Shown here: positions 17,291 through 26,395 of the stretch, piece by piece | Numbering within the stretch: position 1 is the first letter of the stretch | Layout of the letters: each line of letters starts with the position of its first letter | Assembly: GCA_016178015.1 (NCBI GenBank) | Contig: JACOUB010000024.1 | Span: 1-64,000, forward strand | Length of the DNA stretch: 64,000 bases | Direction: 5' to 3' | Source: Methylocystis sp. | Lineage (GTDB): Bacteria > Pseudomonadota > Alphaproteobacteria > Rhizobiales > Beijerinckiaceae | Translations under genes and position numbers: made by a program | The notes under the pieces: generated by a model | The model's input: only the letters and a program-made list of their open reading frames with translations | Databases searched by the model: none | What the model was told of the DNA's origin: nothing

Positions 17291-17380
17291 GGACAGACGA
17301 CAGAGGACTGACGACAGAGGACAGATATGTCCTCCCTCTCGCTCTTTTCTGTCCTCCGTCGTCTGTCCTCTGTCGTCTGA
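17291..17380. repeat. heptad-repeat hairpin 5 (GACAGAC/GACAGAG units and complement)
   Basis: gacagac gacagag gactgac gacagag gacagat atgtcct ... ctgtcct ccgtcgt ctgtcct ctgtcgt ctga; related to hairpins 1 and 3. Confidence 0.9.
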
Positions 17381-17424
17381 ACCCCGCGCCGGGCGGTCTC
17401 CCGGCATCATGAAAGGATACGCAC

Positions 17425-17604
17425 ATGCAGGGTTATCGCACCTATATCGCCGCCGCTCTGACGGCCGGGCTCGGCGTTTTGGCGCAGACCGATTGGGCGC
17501 CATTCCTCGCCAATCCGAAGGCAGGATGGGTGGCCATCGCCTCGGGCGTCGTGATGGCCGTGTTGCGCAGCGTCACCACGACGCCGCCCGGCAAGAGCGC
17601 TTGA
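17425..17604 (+). CDS. small holin-like or phage membrane protein
   Basis: MQGYRTYIAAALTAGLGVLAQTDWAPFLANPKAGWVAIASGVVMAVLRSVTTTPPGKSA*. Confidence 0.6.
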   Translation: MQGYRTYIAAALTAGLGVLAQTDWAPFLANPKAGWVAIASGVVMAVLRSVTTTPPGKSA

Positions 17605-17608
17605 GATC

Positions 17609-17830
17609 ATGCTCGCGACCATTCTGGGACTCGTCGGCGGCCTGCTGCGGGCGGTCACTGCGCTCTTCGGCTGGAAACAGCAACATGATGCGTTGGCCGC
17701 CGGCAGGGCCGAAGAAGCGGCGGCGCGCGACGCAGCCGAACTCCGCGCAATCAGGCGGCAAGGCGAGATCATCGCCGAACAGAGGACCAGCGAAGATGCG
17801 GCGAAACGTTTGGATAACGGCAGTTTCTAG
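17609..17830 (+). CDS. Rz-like i-spanin candidate
   Basis: N-terminal TM then coiled coil: MLATILGLVGGLLRAVTALFGWKQQHDALAAGRAEEAAARDAAELRAIRRQGEIIAEQRTSEDAAKRLDNGSF; overlaps a lipoprotein ORF in another frame. Confidence 0.55.
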   Translation: MLATILGLVGGLLRAVTALFGWKQQHDALAAGRAEEAAARDAAELRAIRRQGEIIAEQRTSEDAAKRLDNGSF

Positions 17831-18023
17831 CCTCGCGCTGACGCTTGTCGCCGGTTGCGCGGCGACAAGCGGCGGCTGTCCGCCGCTGGTCGCCTATTCC
17901 AAGGCGCAGCAAGCGCGCGCGGCGCAAGAGTTGCGCGCCCTGTCGACCGATTCACAGCTCGGGCGCATGATCGTCGACTATGACAAGACGCGCGACGCTT
18001 GCCGTGTTTCGCAGGGTCGGTAG
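17796..18023 (+). CDS. Rz1-like lipoprotein (o-spanin candidate)
   Basis: MRRNVWITAVSSLALTLVAGCAATSGGCPPLVAYSKAQQARAAQELRAL...; LVAGC lipobox, out-of-frame overlap with 17609-17830. Confidence 0.65.
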   Translation: MRRNVWITAVSSLALTLVAGCAATSGGCPPLVAYSKAQQARAAQELRALSTDSQLGRMIVDYDKTRDACRVSQGR

Positions 18024-18104
18024 AACAAACGCGTGTCCGCCCCGGGGCAGGCGTTCATTTTCTGTTCAGGGCGCGCGTTTCATAGTTTTCTTGGGAAGAC
18101 GCGC

Positions 18105-18449
18105 ATGTTGTTGACTGCGGTGAAAATTGCTTTCGCCTTGTCCGCAATCGCCAGCGCGGGCGCGCTGTGCGGCGAGGGAGGCGCGTGGGCTGGCGAAACG
18201 GCGCCGCTGGAGTGTTTTTCGACGCCGGAAACGCGGCAACAAATCGCAAGCCACAAGCTTGCCGAGCCGTTCGCCTCGATACAGGCGGCGGCCGGCGGCG
18301 ATCATGGCGAGCCCATCGGCGCGAAACTTTGCCGCAGGGGCGAAGAATTTGTATATGAGATCAGACTATTGCGGCGCGACGGACGGGTCGTTACGTCCTA
18401 CGTGGACGCGGTAAGCGGCAAGCCGCATCCGACGCGCAAGGAGCGCTGA
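18105..18449 (+). CDS. PepSY-like periplasmic protein
   Basis: Signal peptide then GAKLCRRGEEFVYEIRLLRRDGRVVTSYVDAVSGKPHP; upstream of a response regulator. Confidence 0.75.
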   Translation: MLLTAVKIAFALSAIASAGALCGEGGAWAGETAPLECFSTPETRQQIASHKLAEPFASIQAAAGGDHGEPIGAKLCRRGEEFVYEIRLLRRDGRVVTSYVDAVSGKPHPTRKER

Positions 18450-18478
18450 CGGGACGGCCGGCGCGACAGGAGAGATCG

Positions 18479-19162
18479 GTGCGGTTGCTGGTCGTCGAAG
18501 ACGACAAGGACTTAAATCGGCAAATCGTCGCGGCGCTCGAACAGTCGGGCTATGCGGTGGATCGCGCCTTCAACGGCGAGGAAGGGCATTTTCTCGGCGA
18601 GACCGAGCCTTACGACGCCGTGGTGCTCGACATCGGGCTGCCGAAAAAGGACGGGATTACGGTTCTTGAGGAGTGGCGCAAGGCCGGGCGCGTTATGCCG
18701 GTGCTCATTCTCACCGCCCGCGAGAGCTGGAGCGACAAGGTCCAAGGCTTCGACGCCGGCGCCGACGACTATGTCGCCAAGCCCTTCCACATGGAGGAGG
18801 TCCTGGCGCGCGTTCGCGCGTTGCTGCGCCGCGCGACCGGCCATGCGACGAGCGAGATCGTCTGCGGACCGGTGCGGCTCGACACCAAGGCCGGCCGCGT
18901 GGTCGTCGACGGCGCGCCGGTCAAGCTTACGTCCCACGAATACCGGCTGCTCGCCTATCTCATGCATCATGCGGGACGCGTCATTTCGCGCAGCGAGCTC
19001 GTCGAGCATCTCTACGATCAGGACTTTGACCGAGATTCCAACACCATCGAGGTGTTCGTCGGACGCTTGCGCAAGAAGCTCGGCGTCGATCTCATCCAGA
19101 CGGTGCGCGGACTGGGCTATATCGTGGCGCCGCCTCAAGGCGCCGCGAGCGGGAAGCGATAA
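18479..19162 (+). CDS. feuP: OmpR/PhoP-family response regulator (FeuP-like)
   Basis: MRLLVVEDDKDLNRQIVAALEQSGYAVDRAFNGEEGHFLGETEPYDAVVLDIGLPKKDG...receiver plus winged helix; GTG start. Symbol inferred from PepSY-RR-HK-ccm order. Confidence 0.92.
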   Translation: MRLLVVEDDKDLNRQIVAALEQSGYAVDRAFNGEEGHFLGETEPYDAVVLDIGLPKKDGITVLEEWRKAGRVMPVLILTARESWSDKVQGFDAGADDYVAKPFHMEEVLARVRALLRRATGHATSEIVCGPVRLDTKAGRVVVDGAPVKLTSHEYRLLAYLMHHAGRVISRSELVEHLYDQDFDRDSNTIEVFVGRLRKKLGVDLIQTVRGLGYIVAPPQGAASGKR

Positions 19163-19237
19163 CGGGCGGGCCCTGGTTGCGAGGGCCCAACATAGGCCTT
19201 GCATTTACCATCGACATCGAACAGATATGGCAAGGAA

Positions 19238-19254
19238 CTTATCATTATGATAAG
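19238..19254. promoter_or_regulatory. perfect palindrome CTTATCAT-T-ATGATAAG, candidate autoregulatory operator of the DUF4258/XRE pair
   Basis: 8-bp perfect arms, 1-nt centre, upstream of the ORF starting 19281. Confidence 0.6.
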
Positions 19255-19280
19255 CGTTAGGGATATGGTCGGGGATCGTT

Positions 19281-19631
19281 ATGAAGGTTCCGAAGCTCGG
19301 AGGCGTCCCCAAGGACCAGCCTTGGACGCCAGCGGATGCGACTCACACAATACGGGCAATCGCGAAAAGCGCTCGGCTGTCCCTTGTATCCACGCGCCAC
19401 GCTCGCGAGCAAATGAGGGAACGTGATCTGATCATGAGTGACGTTCTCTATGTCTTGAAGCAGGGGTTCGTATTCGATGATCCGCAAGAGTCGACCAGAC
19501 CCGGTCTGCACAAATACGCAGTTCAGAGCCGGTCGCCGAATTCCGGGAGCCGGACAGTTCGCGTGGTGGCGATACCAGACGCAAACCGTTGTCAGATCAA
19601 GATCGTAACCGTTATGTGGGTCGACCGGTGA
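19281..19631 (+). CDS. DUF4258 domain protein (putative toxin)
   Basis: SARLSLVSTRHAREQMRERDLIMSDVLYVLKQGFVFDDPQESTRPGLHKYAVQSRSPNSGSRTVRVVAIPDANRCQIKIVTVMWV. Confidence 0.85.
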   Translation: MKVPKLGGVPKDQPWTPADATHTIRAIAKSARLSLVSTRHAREQMRERDLIMSDVLYVLKQGFVFDDPQESTRPGLHKYAVQSRSPNSGSRTVRVVAIPDANRCQIKIVTVMWVDR

Positions 19632-19675
19632 TCGGCCCTGGGCCGGGGCCTCGGTTCGCCATTGGGAGCAGACAG

Positions 19676-20131
19676 ATGAGCGCTTATCGTTACACCGATA
19701 GTGGGTTGGAAAACGTCCTCATCGAGGGAGTGAACTTCCTCGCCGATGATTCCGGAGACGAATGCTTGGAAATCCCGAACATCAACGGGCTCCATAGGGC
19801 AATTGCCTATGGAATCGTGACCCGCCGTTCCAGCATGAGCGGGAACGAGCTGCGATTTTTGCGGACCGAAATGGGAATGACTCAAGCAGAACTCGCCAAC
19901 ATGCTTCATCGCGAGTCTCTGGCCGTCAGTCGATGGGAGCGAGGCGAAGTCGCGCTCGATGGCAATGCCGAGGCGCTGGTGCGTCTCTATGCGATTCAGG
20001 CGCTCAACCTCCAGGATCATGCTGACGTACGCGAAATTGCGGGGTGGTGCACTCCTAAGGCCGAAACGCCTCCGATCATTATCGATGGCTCAGACCCTTC
20101 CAACTATCGGTCGAAGCAAATCGCCGCGTGA
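19676..20131 (+). CDS. XRE-family HTH regulator / antitoxin, MqsA-like C-terminus
   Basis: MSAYRYTDSGLENVLIEGVNF...MSGNELRFLRTEMGMTQAELANMLHRESLAVSRWERGEVALDGNAEALVRLY; HTH_3. Confidence 0.88.
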   Translation: MSAYRYTDSGLENVLIEGVNFLADDSGDECLEIPNINGLHRAIAYGIVTRRSSMSGNELRFLRTEMGMTQAELANMLHRESLAVSRWERGEVALDGNAEALVRLYAIQALNLQDHADVREIAGWCTPKAETPPIIIDGSDPSNYRSKQIAA

Positions 20132-20135
20132 AAAA

Positions 20136-21563
20136 ATGAGGCCTCCATTGTCAGGGGGTTTCAAAGAAGCGCCCCGACGCCGCTTCGATTTTACCGCACG
20201 CTCCATCGCAGCGAGACTGTTTGTTACCGCGGCGGCGTTGAGCTCTGTCATTCTGCTCGTCGCCGGATTGCTGCTCACCGAATATTACCGGCGTACCGCC
20301 GAGGAGGTGTTCGAGCAACGGCTCGGGGTTTATCTGCGCACCATCGTCGCCGACGTTTCGCAATCGGGCGAAGAGGGACGCACGGGGCCGGGGCAACTGG
20401 GCGATCCGCAATTCGAACTGGCGCGTTCCGGCTGGTATTGGCAGATCACCCGGCTCGACGACGAGGAGCACGCGATCAAGGCGTCGCGTTCGCTGTTCGC
20501 CGCGCGGCTGCCGAAACTCTCCGATCAAGGGGTTCCGGTCGAAATCGGCGGTTTCCGGCGGGGCCTGGCGATGGGGCCCGACGGCCGGATGTTGCATATC
20601 GTCGAACGCGTGATCGACGTCGGCGACGTCGGCATCTACCTGGTCCAGGTCGCGGCCAGCGCCGAGGAGACTGAGTTCCAGATTGCGCGATTTCGACTGG
20701 CGTTGATCGTCGCTTTTGCCTTGCTGGCGATCGCCCTGGCGATCGCCACGGCGTTCCAGGTTGGTTTCGGCCTGCGTCCCTTGCGCCTGCTGCGCGCCGA
20801 ACTCGGCTCCATTCGCCAGGGCGAGCGCGAGCAGATCGAAGGGGATTATCCCAGCGAGGTCGCGCCGCTCGCGAGCGAACTCAACCTGCTGATTTCCACC
20901 AATCGCGACATTGTCGAGCGCGCCCGCACGGAAGTCGGGAATCTTGCCCACGCGCTGAAAACCCCACTCAGCGTGATCGTCAACGAGGCCGACGCCGCGC
21001 CATCGCCGCTCGCCGGCAAGGTGCATGAGCAGACGGCGATCATGCGCGAGCAGATTTCCTTCCACCTCGATCGGGCGCGGGCGGCGGCGCGCGCCGGCGC
21101 CATCGGGCAGGCAACGCATGTCGCGCCGGTGATCGACGCGTTGCTGCGCACCTTCGGCAAGATCTACGGCGAGCGCGGAGTCGCTTTTGCGGGCGGCGCG
21201 CCGCCGGCGTTGCGCTTCCTGGGCGAACGCCAGGACCTTGAGGAAATGGTCGGCAACCTGCTCGACAACGCCGGCAAATGGGCGGCGAGCGCGGCGCAGA
21301 TATCGGTTGCGACGGAGATCGGGCCGGGCGCCGGGGGGCGATCATTCTTGCGTTTCACGATCGACGACGATGGTCCCGGCCTCGATCCAGGGCTGCGCGA
21401 AGCCGCGACGCGGCGTGGCCAGAGGCTCGACGAAACCAAACCCGGCTCGGGGCTCGGCCTCGCGATCGTGACGGACCTTGCCGCCGCGCATGGCGGCTCG
21501 CTGCGGTTGGAGACGAGCGTGCAAGGCGGGTTGCGGGCCGAATTGCGGCTGCCAGGATTTTGA
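20136..21563 (+). CDS. feuQ: sensor histidine kinase (FeuQ-like)
   Basis: Two TM, HAMP-like, ARTEVGNLAHALKTPLSVIVNEA, NLLDNAGKWA, DDDGPGLDP, GSGLGLAIV motifs. Confidence 0.92.
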   Translation: MRPPLSGGFKEAPRRRFDFTARSIAARLFVTAAALSSVILLVAGLLLTEYYRRTAEEVFEQRLGVYLRTIVADVSQSGEEGRTGPGQLGDPQFELARSGWYWQITRLDDEEHAIKASRSLFAARLPKLSDQGVPVEIGGFRRGLAMGPDGRMLHIVERVIDVGDVGIYLVQVAASAEETEFQIARFRLALIVAFALLAIALAIATAFQVGFGLRPLRLLRAELGSIRQGEREQIEGDYPSEVAPLASELNLLISTNRDIVERARTEVGNLAHALKTPLSVIVNEADAAPSPLAGKVHEQTAIMREQISFHLDRARAAARAGAIGQATHVAPVIDALLRTFGKIYGERGVAFAGGAPPALRFLGERQDLEEMVGNLLDNAGKWAASAAQISVATEIGPGAGGRSFLRFTIDDDGPGLDPGLREAATRRGQRLDETKPGSGLGLAIVTDLAAAHGGSLRLETSVQGGLRAELRLPGF

Positions 21564-21625
21564 CAGGCGAGGGGCGATCCGCCATGACTGCGGCATCAAG
21601 CGTCCGTGCGTCAGAGGAGCGCGGC

Positions 21626-22030
21626 ATGTTGCGAGCGGGCGTCAGGATGTTTGCGGCTGCGAGCCTTATCTGCGCGCCGCTGGCGTTGGCTGCGTGCAAT
21701 TCGGCGCCGTCTCAATCCGCCAACGCCCCGCCGGCGGCCGCGCCGGAGCCGCCGGCTGTTGGCGTCGTCGGCGCCGCGATCGGCCGCGACCTCGACGCGG
21801 CGGACCAAGAGACCGCCATCGCTGCGCAGCAGGAGGCCGTGAATTCCGGCGCCCGCAAGGCCTGGCGCGGCGCCCACGGCGCCTATGGCTTCATCGAGCC
21901 GGGGCCGGAGGGTTCGGGCATCGGCGCCTGCCGCGACTACACCCACAAGATTTTCATCAACGGCCGCCCACAGCGAGCCAAGGGCCAAGCTTGCAAGAGG
22001 CCGGATGGAAGCTGGCGGGTGGTGAGCTGA
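21626..22030 (+). CDS. RT0821/Lpp0805-like surface lipoprotein
   Basis: Lipobox LALAAC; GRDLDAADQETAIAAQQEAVNSGARKAWRGAHGAYGFIEPGPEGSGIGACRDYTHKIFINGRPQRAKGQACKRPDGSWRVV. Confidence 0.75.
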   Translation: MLRAGVRMFAAASLICAPLALAACNSAPSQSANAPPAAAPEPPAVGVVGAAIGRDLDAADQETAIAAQQEAVNSGARKAWRGAHGAYGFIEPGPEGSGIGACRDYTHKIFINGRPQRAKGQACKRPDGSWRVVS

Positions 22031-22087
22031 GGGGAGCTGTGTGGCTTCACCCTTCCAAATCCCCCCGATACCCTCTAAACACGGCCG

Positions 22088-22930
22088 ATGATTTGGCTCG
22101 TCTTCGCGCTTTTGGCTGGCGCCGCCGTCATGAGCGTGCTTGCGCCGCTTGCCCGTAAGGCTCGAGCTTCCGACCCGGCGGGCTCGGACGTCGCCTTCTT
22201 CAAACAGCAGATTCGCGACATCGAGGGCGAGAGCGCCGACGGCCGCCTCGCGCCGGAGGATGCCGAAACCGCCAAGATCGAGGCCGCGCGCCGCTTGTTG
22301 CGCGCTCAAAGCTCGCCGGACAAAGCGGCGGTTTCCTCGCGCCGCAACGCCACGATCGCCGCGCTGGCTGCAATCGTGCTTATCCCAGCCCTGTCGCTCT
22401 TTCTCTATTCTCGCCTCGGCCATTCGAATATGCCGGACGCGCCCCTCCAGGCGCGTCTCGACGCCGCGCCCCGCACCGATATGGCCGGCGCCGTGGCGCG
22501 CATCGAGGCGCACCTTGCGGAACACCCGGACGACGGGCGCGGCTTCGAAGTGGTGGCGCCTTTCTATCTGAGCGACGGACGCACAGCCGACGCCGTCCAC
22601 GCCTTCAGCGAGGCGTTGCGGCTGCTCGGCGCCACAGCGCAGCGTCACGCCGCGCTCGGCGAAGCGCGCGTTTTTTTAAGCCAGGGCGCCGTGAGCGCGG
22701 AGGCGCGGCGCGATTTCGAAGCGGCGCTGGCGCTCGATCCCTCCCATAAAATGTCGCGTTACTATCTCGGCCTTGTCGCCGCACAGAACGGCGAGCGCGA
22801 AAAAGCCACCGACATCTGGTCTAAACTGTTGAGCGAAGCGCCGCCCGGCGCGCCTTGGAGCGAGCGCTTGCGCGCGCAGCTCGACCAGCTTCAGGGCGCC
22901 ACGCAAGCGCAAGGCGCCGGCCAAGATTAA
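22088..22930 (+). CDS. ccmI: c-type cytochrome biogenesis protein CcmI
   Basis: MIWLVFALLAGAAVMSVLAPLARKAR...VAFFKQQIRDIEGESADGRLAPEDAETAKIEAARRLL; TPR-like C-terminus; followed by ccmE and ccmF. Confidence 0.95.
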   Translation: MIWLVFALLAGAAVMSVLAPLARKARASDPAGSDVAFFKQQIRDIEGESADGRLAPEDAETAKIEAARRLLRAQSSPDKAAVSSRRNATIAALAAIVLIPALSLFLYSRLGHSNMPDAPLQARLDAAPRTDMAGAVARIEAHLAEHPDDGRGFEVVAPFYLSDGRTADAVHAFSEALRLLGATAQRHAALGEARVFLSQGAVSAEARRDFEAALALDPSHKMSRYYLGLVAAQNGEREKATDIWSKLLSEAPPGAPWSERLRAQLDQLQGATQAQGAGQD

Positions 22931-22999
22931 AGAAGGCCTTGCCCGCCGCGACGCCCTGGCGCAAGAACGCGAGATCGGAGGTTTGGCGGAGATGCATGG

Positions 23000-23446
23000 A
23001 TGACCCGCAAGGGCAAGCGGCTTGCTCTCATCGTTGGGGCGCTGGCGGCGCTGGCGGTCGCGACGGGGCTCGTCTTGTCCGCTTTGCGCGACAACATCGT
23101 CTTTTTCTATTCGCCGTCGGAACTTGCCCAAAAACATGTGGCGCCGGGAATGCGCTTGCGCATCGGCGGTCTCGTCAAGGAAGGCTCGCTGGCGCGCGAT
23201 GGGCGAACCGTCGCTTTCGTCGTCACCGATCGAACCGGCGAGCTGAACGTATCCTATACGGGTTTGCTTCCTGATCTCTTCCGCGAGGGGCAAGGCGTCG
23301 TCGTCGACGGAGCCTTGACGAACGACGCGACGTTCCGAGCCGACAGCGTGCTCGCCAAGCACGACGAGCGCTATATGCCGCGCGATGTCGCCGAAGCTTT
23401 GAAGAAACAGGGCGTCTGGCAGGGCGAAAAGGGCGCACAAAAATGA
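23000..23446 (+). CDS. ccmE: cytochrome c maturation protein CcmE
   Basis: [42 protein letters not shown]...[14 protein letters not shown]...[11 protein letters not shown] (haem-binding His motif). Confidence 0.97.
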   Translation: MTRKGKRLALIVGALAALAVATGLVLSALRDNIVFFYSPSELAQKHVAPGMRLRIGGLVKEGSLARDGRTVAFVVTDRTGELNVSYTGLLPDLFREGQGVVVDGALTNDATFRADSVLAKHDERYMPRDVAEALKKQGVWQGEKGAQK

Positions 23447-23467
23447 GACCGCCAGCGAGAAACATTC

Positions 23468-23613
23468 ACCCGTCATGCCCGCGCTTGGCGCGGGCATCCA
23501 CGCCGACAAGCCGCGATGCCTTCCGAAGGAGAGGCGGGACATTTTCGCTTCCCTTTGAAGATTTTCTGTCGCGTCCCGGCGTGGATGGCCGGGACAAGCC
23601 CGGCCATGACGCG
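23468..23613. repeat. paired intergenic inverted repeats (CGTCATGCCCGCGCTTGGCGCGGGCATCCACGCC / GTGGATGGCCGGGACAAGCCCGGCCATGACGCG)
   Basis: Palindromic units; similar pair at 47162-47305. Confidence 0.75.
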
Positions 23614-23660
23614 CTGATGGGTCGACGCTTTGCATTTCGCGCCGCTGGGATGTGCCCCGC

Positions 23661-25646
23661 ATGATCGTCGAGACCGGCCATTACGCTCTCATCCTGGCGC
23701 TGGCTTTGGCGCTGGCGCAGTCCGTTGTGCCGTTCGCTGGCGCGCGTTTGCGCGACGCGTCGCTGATGAGCGTCGCGGCGCCGGTCGCCGTCGCGCAATT
23801 TCTATTTGTCGCCCTCGCCTATGGCGCCCTCACCTATGCGCATGTCGTTTCCGATTTCTCGCTCGTCAACGTCATCGAGAATTCGCATTCGCTGAAGCCG
23901 CTCGTCTACAAGGTCTCAGGCGTCTGGGGGAACCACGAAGGCTCGATGCTGCTCTGGGTGCTGGTGCTCTCGTTAAGCGGGGCGCTCATCGCGCTGTTCT
24001 CGCGCGCCATGCCAGACCTGTTGCGGGCCGACGCCTTGAGCGTGCAAGGGCTGCTCGGCGCGGCGTTCTTGTCGTTCATTCTGTTCACCTCCAATCCCTT
24101 TGCGCGCGTCGCCAACCCGCCGTGGGAAGGGCGCGACCTCAATCCTATTTTGCAAGACCCTGGTCTCGCCATTCATCCGCCGCTGCTCTATCTCGGCTAT
24201 GTCGGCTTTTCGGTCGTCTTTTCCTTCGCCGCCGCCGCGCTCATTAGCGGACGCATCGACGCCGCCTGGGCGCGCGTTGTGCGGCCATGGACGTTGCTCG
24301 CCTGGATCTGCCTGACGCTCGGCATCGCGATGGGCTCCTACTGGGCCTATTACACGCTCGGCTGGGGCGGCTTCTGGTTCTGGGACCCGGTCGAGAACGC
24401 CTCGCTCATGCCCTGGCTGGCGGGCACGGCGCTGCTGCATTGCGCCGCGGTGATGGAGAAGCGCGAGGCGTTGAAGGTGTGGACCATCTTCCTCGCCATA
24501 CTGGCCTTTTCATTGTCCTTGCTCGGGACGTTTCTGGTGCGTTCGGGCGTGCTCACCTCCGTCCATTCTTTCGCCAGCGATCCCGAACGCGGCGTGTTCA
24601 TTCTTATCATTCTGGTTTTTTTCATCGGCGGGGCGTTGGCGCTCTTTGCTCTGCGCGCTGGCGCGCTCCCCACCGGGGGCCTATTTGCGCCGATTTCGCG
24701 CGAAGGCGCGCTCGTCCTCAACAATCTCCTGCTTACCGCTGCTTGCGCGACTGTCGTGATCGGCACGCTTTACCCGCTGGCGTTGGAAGCGCTGACCGGC
24801 GCGAAGATTTCGGTCGGCGCGCCATTCTTCAACACGGTGCTGACGCCGCTCGCTTTGCCGTTGATTGCGCTGATGCCGGTCGGCCAGATGCTCGCGTGGA
24901 AACGCGGCGATCTTTTGGGCGCCATGCAGAGGCTGCGCGCGGCTTTCGCGCTCGGCGTCGTTGCGATCGCCGCTTTTGGGCTCCTTTATGGCGCGCCGTC
25001 TCTGTCTGTGCTCTGCGCCGGGCTCGCCGTCTATCTCCTGATCGGCGGCGTCAGCGACATTGCGCAACGCGCGGCGCGCGGCGCCTCGCACGCGTCTGTC
25101 TTCTTGCGTTTGCGCGGCTTGCCGCTCTCGGCATGGGGAACCTCGGCTGCCCACGCGGGCCTGGGCCTGACCCTGTTGGGCTTGGCGGCTACCGGGTGGG
25201 GCGTCGAGAGCATCGTCGCGATGCGGCCGGGGACGAATTACGAGGTCGGCCCCTACCAGATCGCCATTGAGACCGTCGCGGCCCGGCAGGGGCCGAACTA
25301 CACCGAGACATACGCCGCTATGGCGGTGCGCGAGGGTGGCGCGACGATCGCCCATATCGAGCCGGCCAAGCGTTTCTATCAAGCACGGCGCACGGCGCGC
25401 ACCGAGGCCGGCATCGCGACGCTGGGCCTCGGTCAAGTCTATGCGGCGCTCGGCGAACCGCATGACGACGGGACGATCGACGCGCGGCTTTATTATAAGC
25501 CGCTCGTCGCCTTGATCTGGATCGGCGCGTTGATCATGGCGCTGGGCGGCGCCTGTTCGCTCGCCGACCGCCGGCTGCGCCTCGGCGTCGCCCGCCGCGC
25601 GCCGATCGCGGCAGCCGCGCGGCAAGCCACGCAGGCGGCGGAGTGA
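23661..25646 (+). CDS. ccmF: heme lyase CcmF/NrfE
   Basis: Polytopic; VSGVWGNHEGSMLLWVLVL, WWGGFWFWDPVENASLMPWL-type motifs. Confidence 0.97.
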   Translation: MIVETGHYALILALALALAQSVVPFAGARLRDASLMSVAAPVAVAQFLFVALAYGALTYAHVVSDFSLVNVIENSHSLKPLVYKVSGVWGNHEGSMLLWVLVLSLSGALIALFSRAMPDLLRADALSVQGLLGAAFLSFILFTSNPFARVANPPWEGRDLNPILQDPGLAIHPPLLYLGYVGFSVVFSFAAAALISGRIDAAWARVVRPWTLLAWICLTLGIAMGSYWAYYTLGWGGFWFWDPVENASLMPWLAGTALLHCAAVMEKREALKVWTIFLAILAFSLSLLGTFLVRSGVLTSVHSFASDPERGVFILIILVFFIGGALALFALRAGALPTGGLFAPISREGALVLNNLLLTAACATVVIGTLYPLALEALTGAKISVGAPFFNTVLTPLALPLIALMPVGQMLAWKRGDLLGAMQRLRAAFALGVVAIAAFGLLYGAPSLSVLCAGLAVYLLIGGVSDIAQRAARGASHASVFLRLRGLPLSAWGTSAAHAGLGLTLLGLAATGWGVESIVAMRPGTNYEVGPYQIAIETVAARQGPNYTETYAAMAVREGGATIAHIEPAKRFYQARRTARTEAGIATLGLGQVYAALGEPHDDGTIDARLYYKPLVALIWIGALIMALGGACSLADRRLRLGVARRAPIAAAARQATQAAE

Positions 25647-25707
25647 TGCGGCTGTTGCGTCAAAACGATCGGGTAAACGAGTTGAGGCGCGATCATGCCG
25701 TTCGATT

Positions 25708-25816
25708 CCCTCTCCCGCGAAGCGGGGGAGGGCTAGGGAGGGGGCATTCAACCGAAATTGACGGGAAAAACGAGCTCCCCCTCTCCAACTCTCCCCCGCT
25801 TCGCGGGAGAGAGGGC
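25708..25816. repeat. paired REP-like inverted repeats
   Basis: CCCTCTCCCGCGAAGCGGGGGAGGG ... CTCCCCCGCTTCGCGGGAGAGAGGG. Confidence 0.75.
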
Positions 25817-25846
25817 AGATCGCGCCTCTGTCAGAAATTCAGCCGA

Positions 25847-26395
25847 ATGCTCTGCGTTTTTCGCGCGCTCCTTCTCTCGTTGGCGCTGCTCGTTCCGCTC
25901 GCCGCGCCTGCCGTCGAGCCGGGCGAAATGCTGGCCGATCCGAAGCTCGAGGCGCGGGCGCGCGCCATCGCCAGCGAATTGCGATGTCTGGTTTGTCAAA
26001 ATCAATCGATCGACGATTCCGACGCGCCGCTCGCCAAGGACTTGCGCTTGATCGTGCGCGAGAAATTGCAAGAGGGCGCGAGCGACGCGGATGTGCGCGC
26101 CTTTCTCGTGTCGCGCTACGGCGACTTTATGCTGCTGCGTCCGCCGGTTAAGCCGGAGACCTTGCTCTTGTGGGCGGCGCCGCTTCTCGCGTTGCTTGCC
26201 GGGGGGTGGGCGATTTTCTCCGCCGCGCAGCGCAGCCGGCGGAAGAGAGCAGACTCGCCAGGCGCGCTGACCGAGGCCGAACGCGCGCAATTGCAGGGGC
26301 TGGGGGCGCCGGCGCCGCCTTTACGGGAGGAATCGGAGGGAATATCGTCGTCCGCGAGAGGAGAATCGCGCGATGGCCAAGCCGACATTTTATGA
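25847..26395 (+). CDS. ccmH: cytochrome c maturation protein CcmH
   Basis: IASELRCLVCQNQSIDDSDAPLAKDLRLIVREKLQEGASDADVRAFLVSRYGDFMLLRPP. Confidence 0.95.
   Translation: MLCVFRALLLSLALLVPLAAPAVEPGEMLADPKLEARARAIASELRCLVCQNQSIDDSDAPLAKDLRLIVREKLQEGASDADVRAFLVSRYGDFMLLRPPVKPETLLLWAAPLLALLAGGWAIFSAAQRSRRKRADSPGALTEAERAQLQGLGAPAPPLREESEGISSSARGESRDGQADIL

Noticed and set aside
15107-17380. Possible CRISPR array
   Set aside because: Repeats are 7-nt units arranged as hairpins, without uniform 25-40-nt repeats and unique spacers, and no cas genes are present.
19959-20135. N-terminal extension of the histidine kinase ORF
   Set aside because: Overlaps the HTH gene out of frame; the kinase more plausibly starts at ATG 20136.
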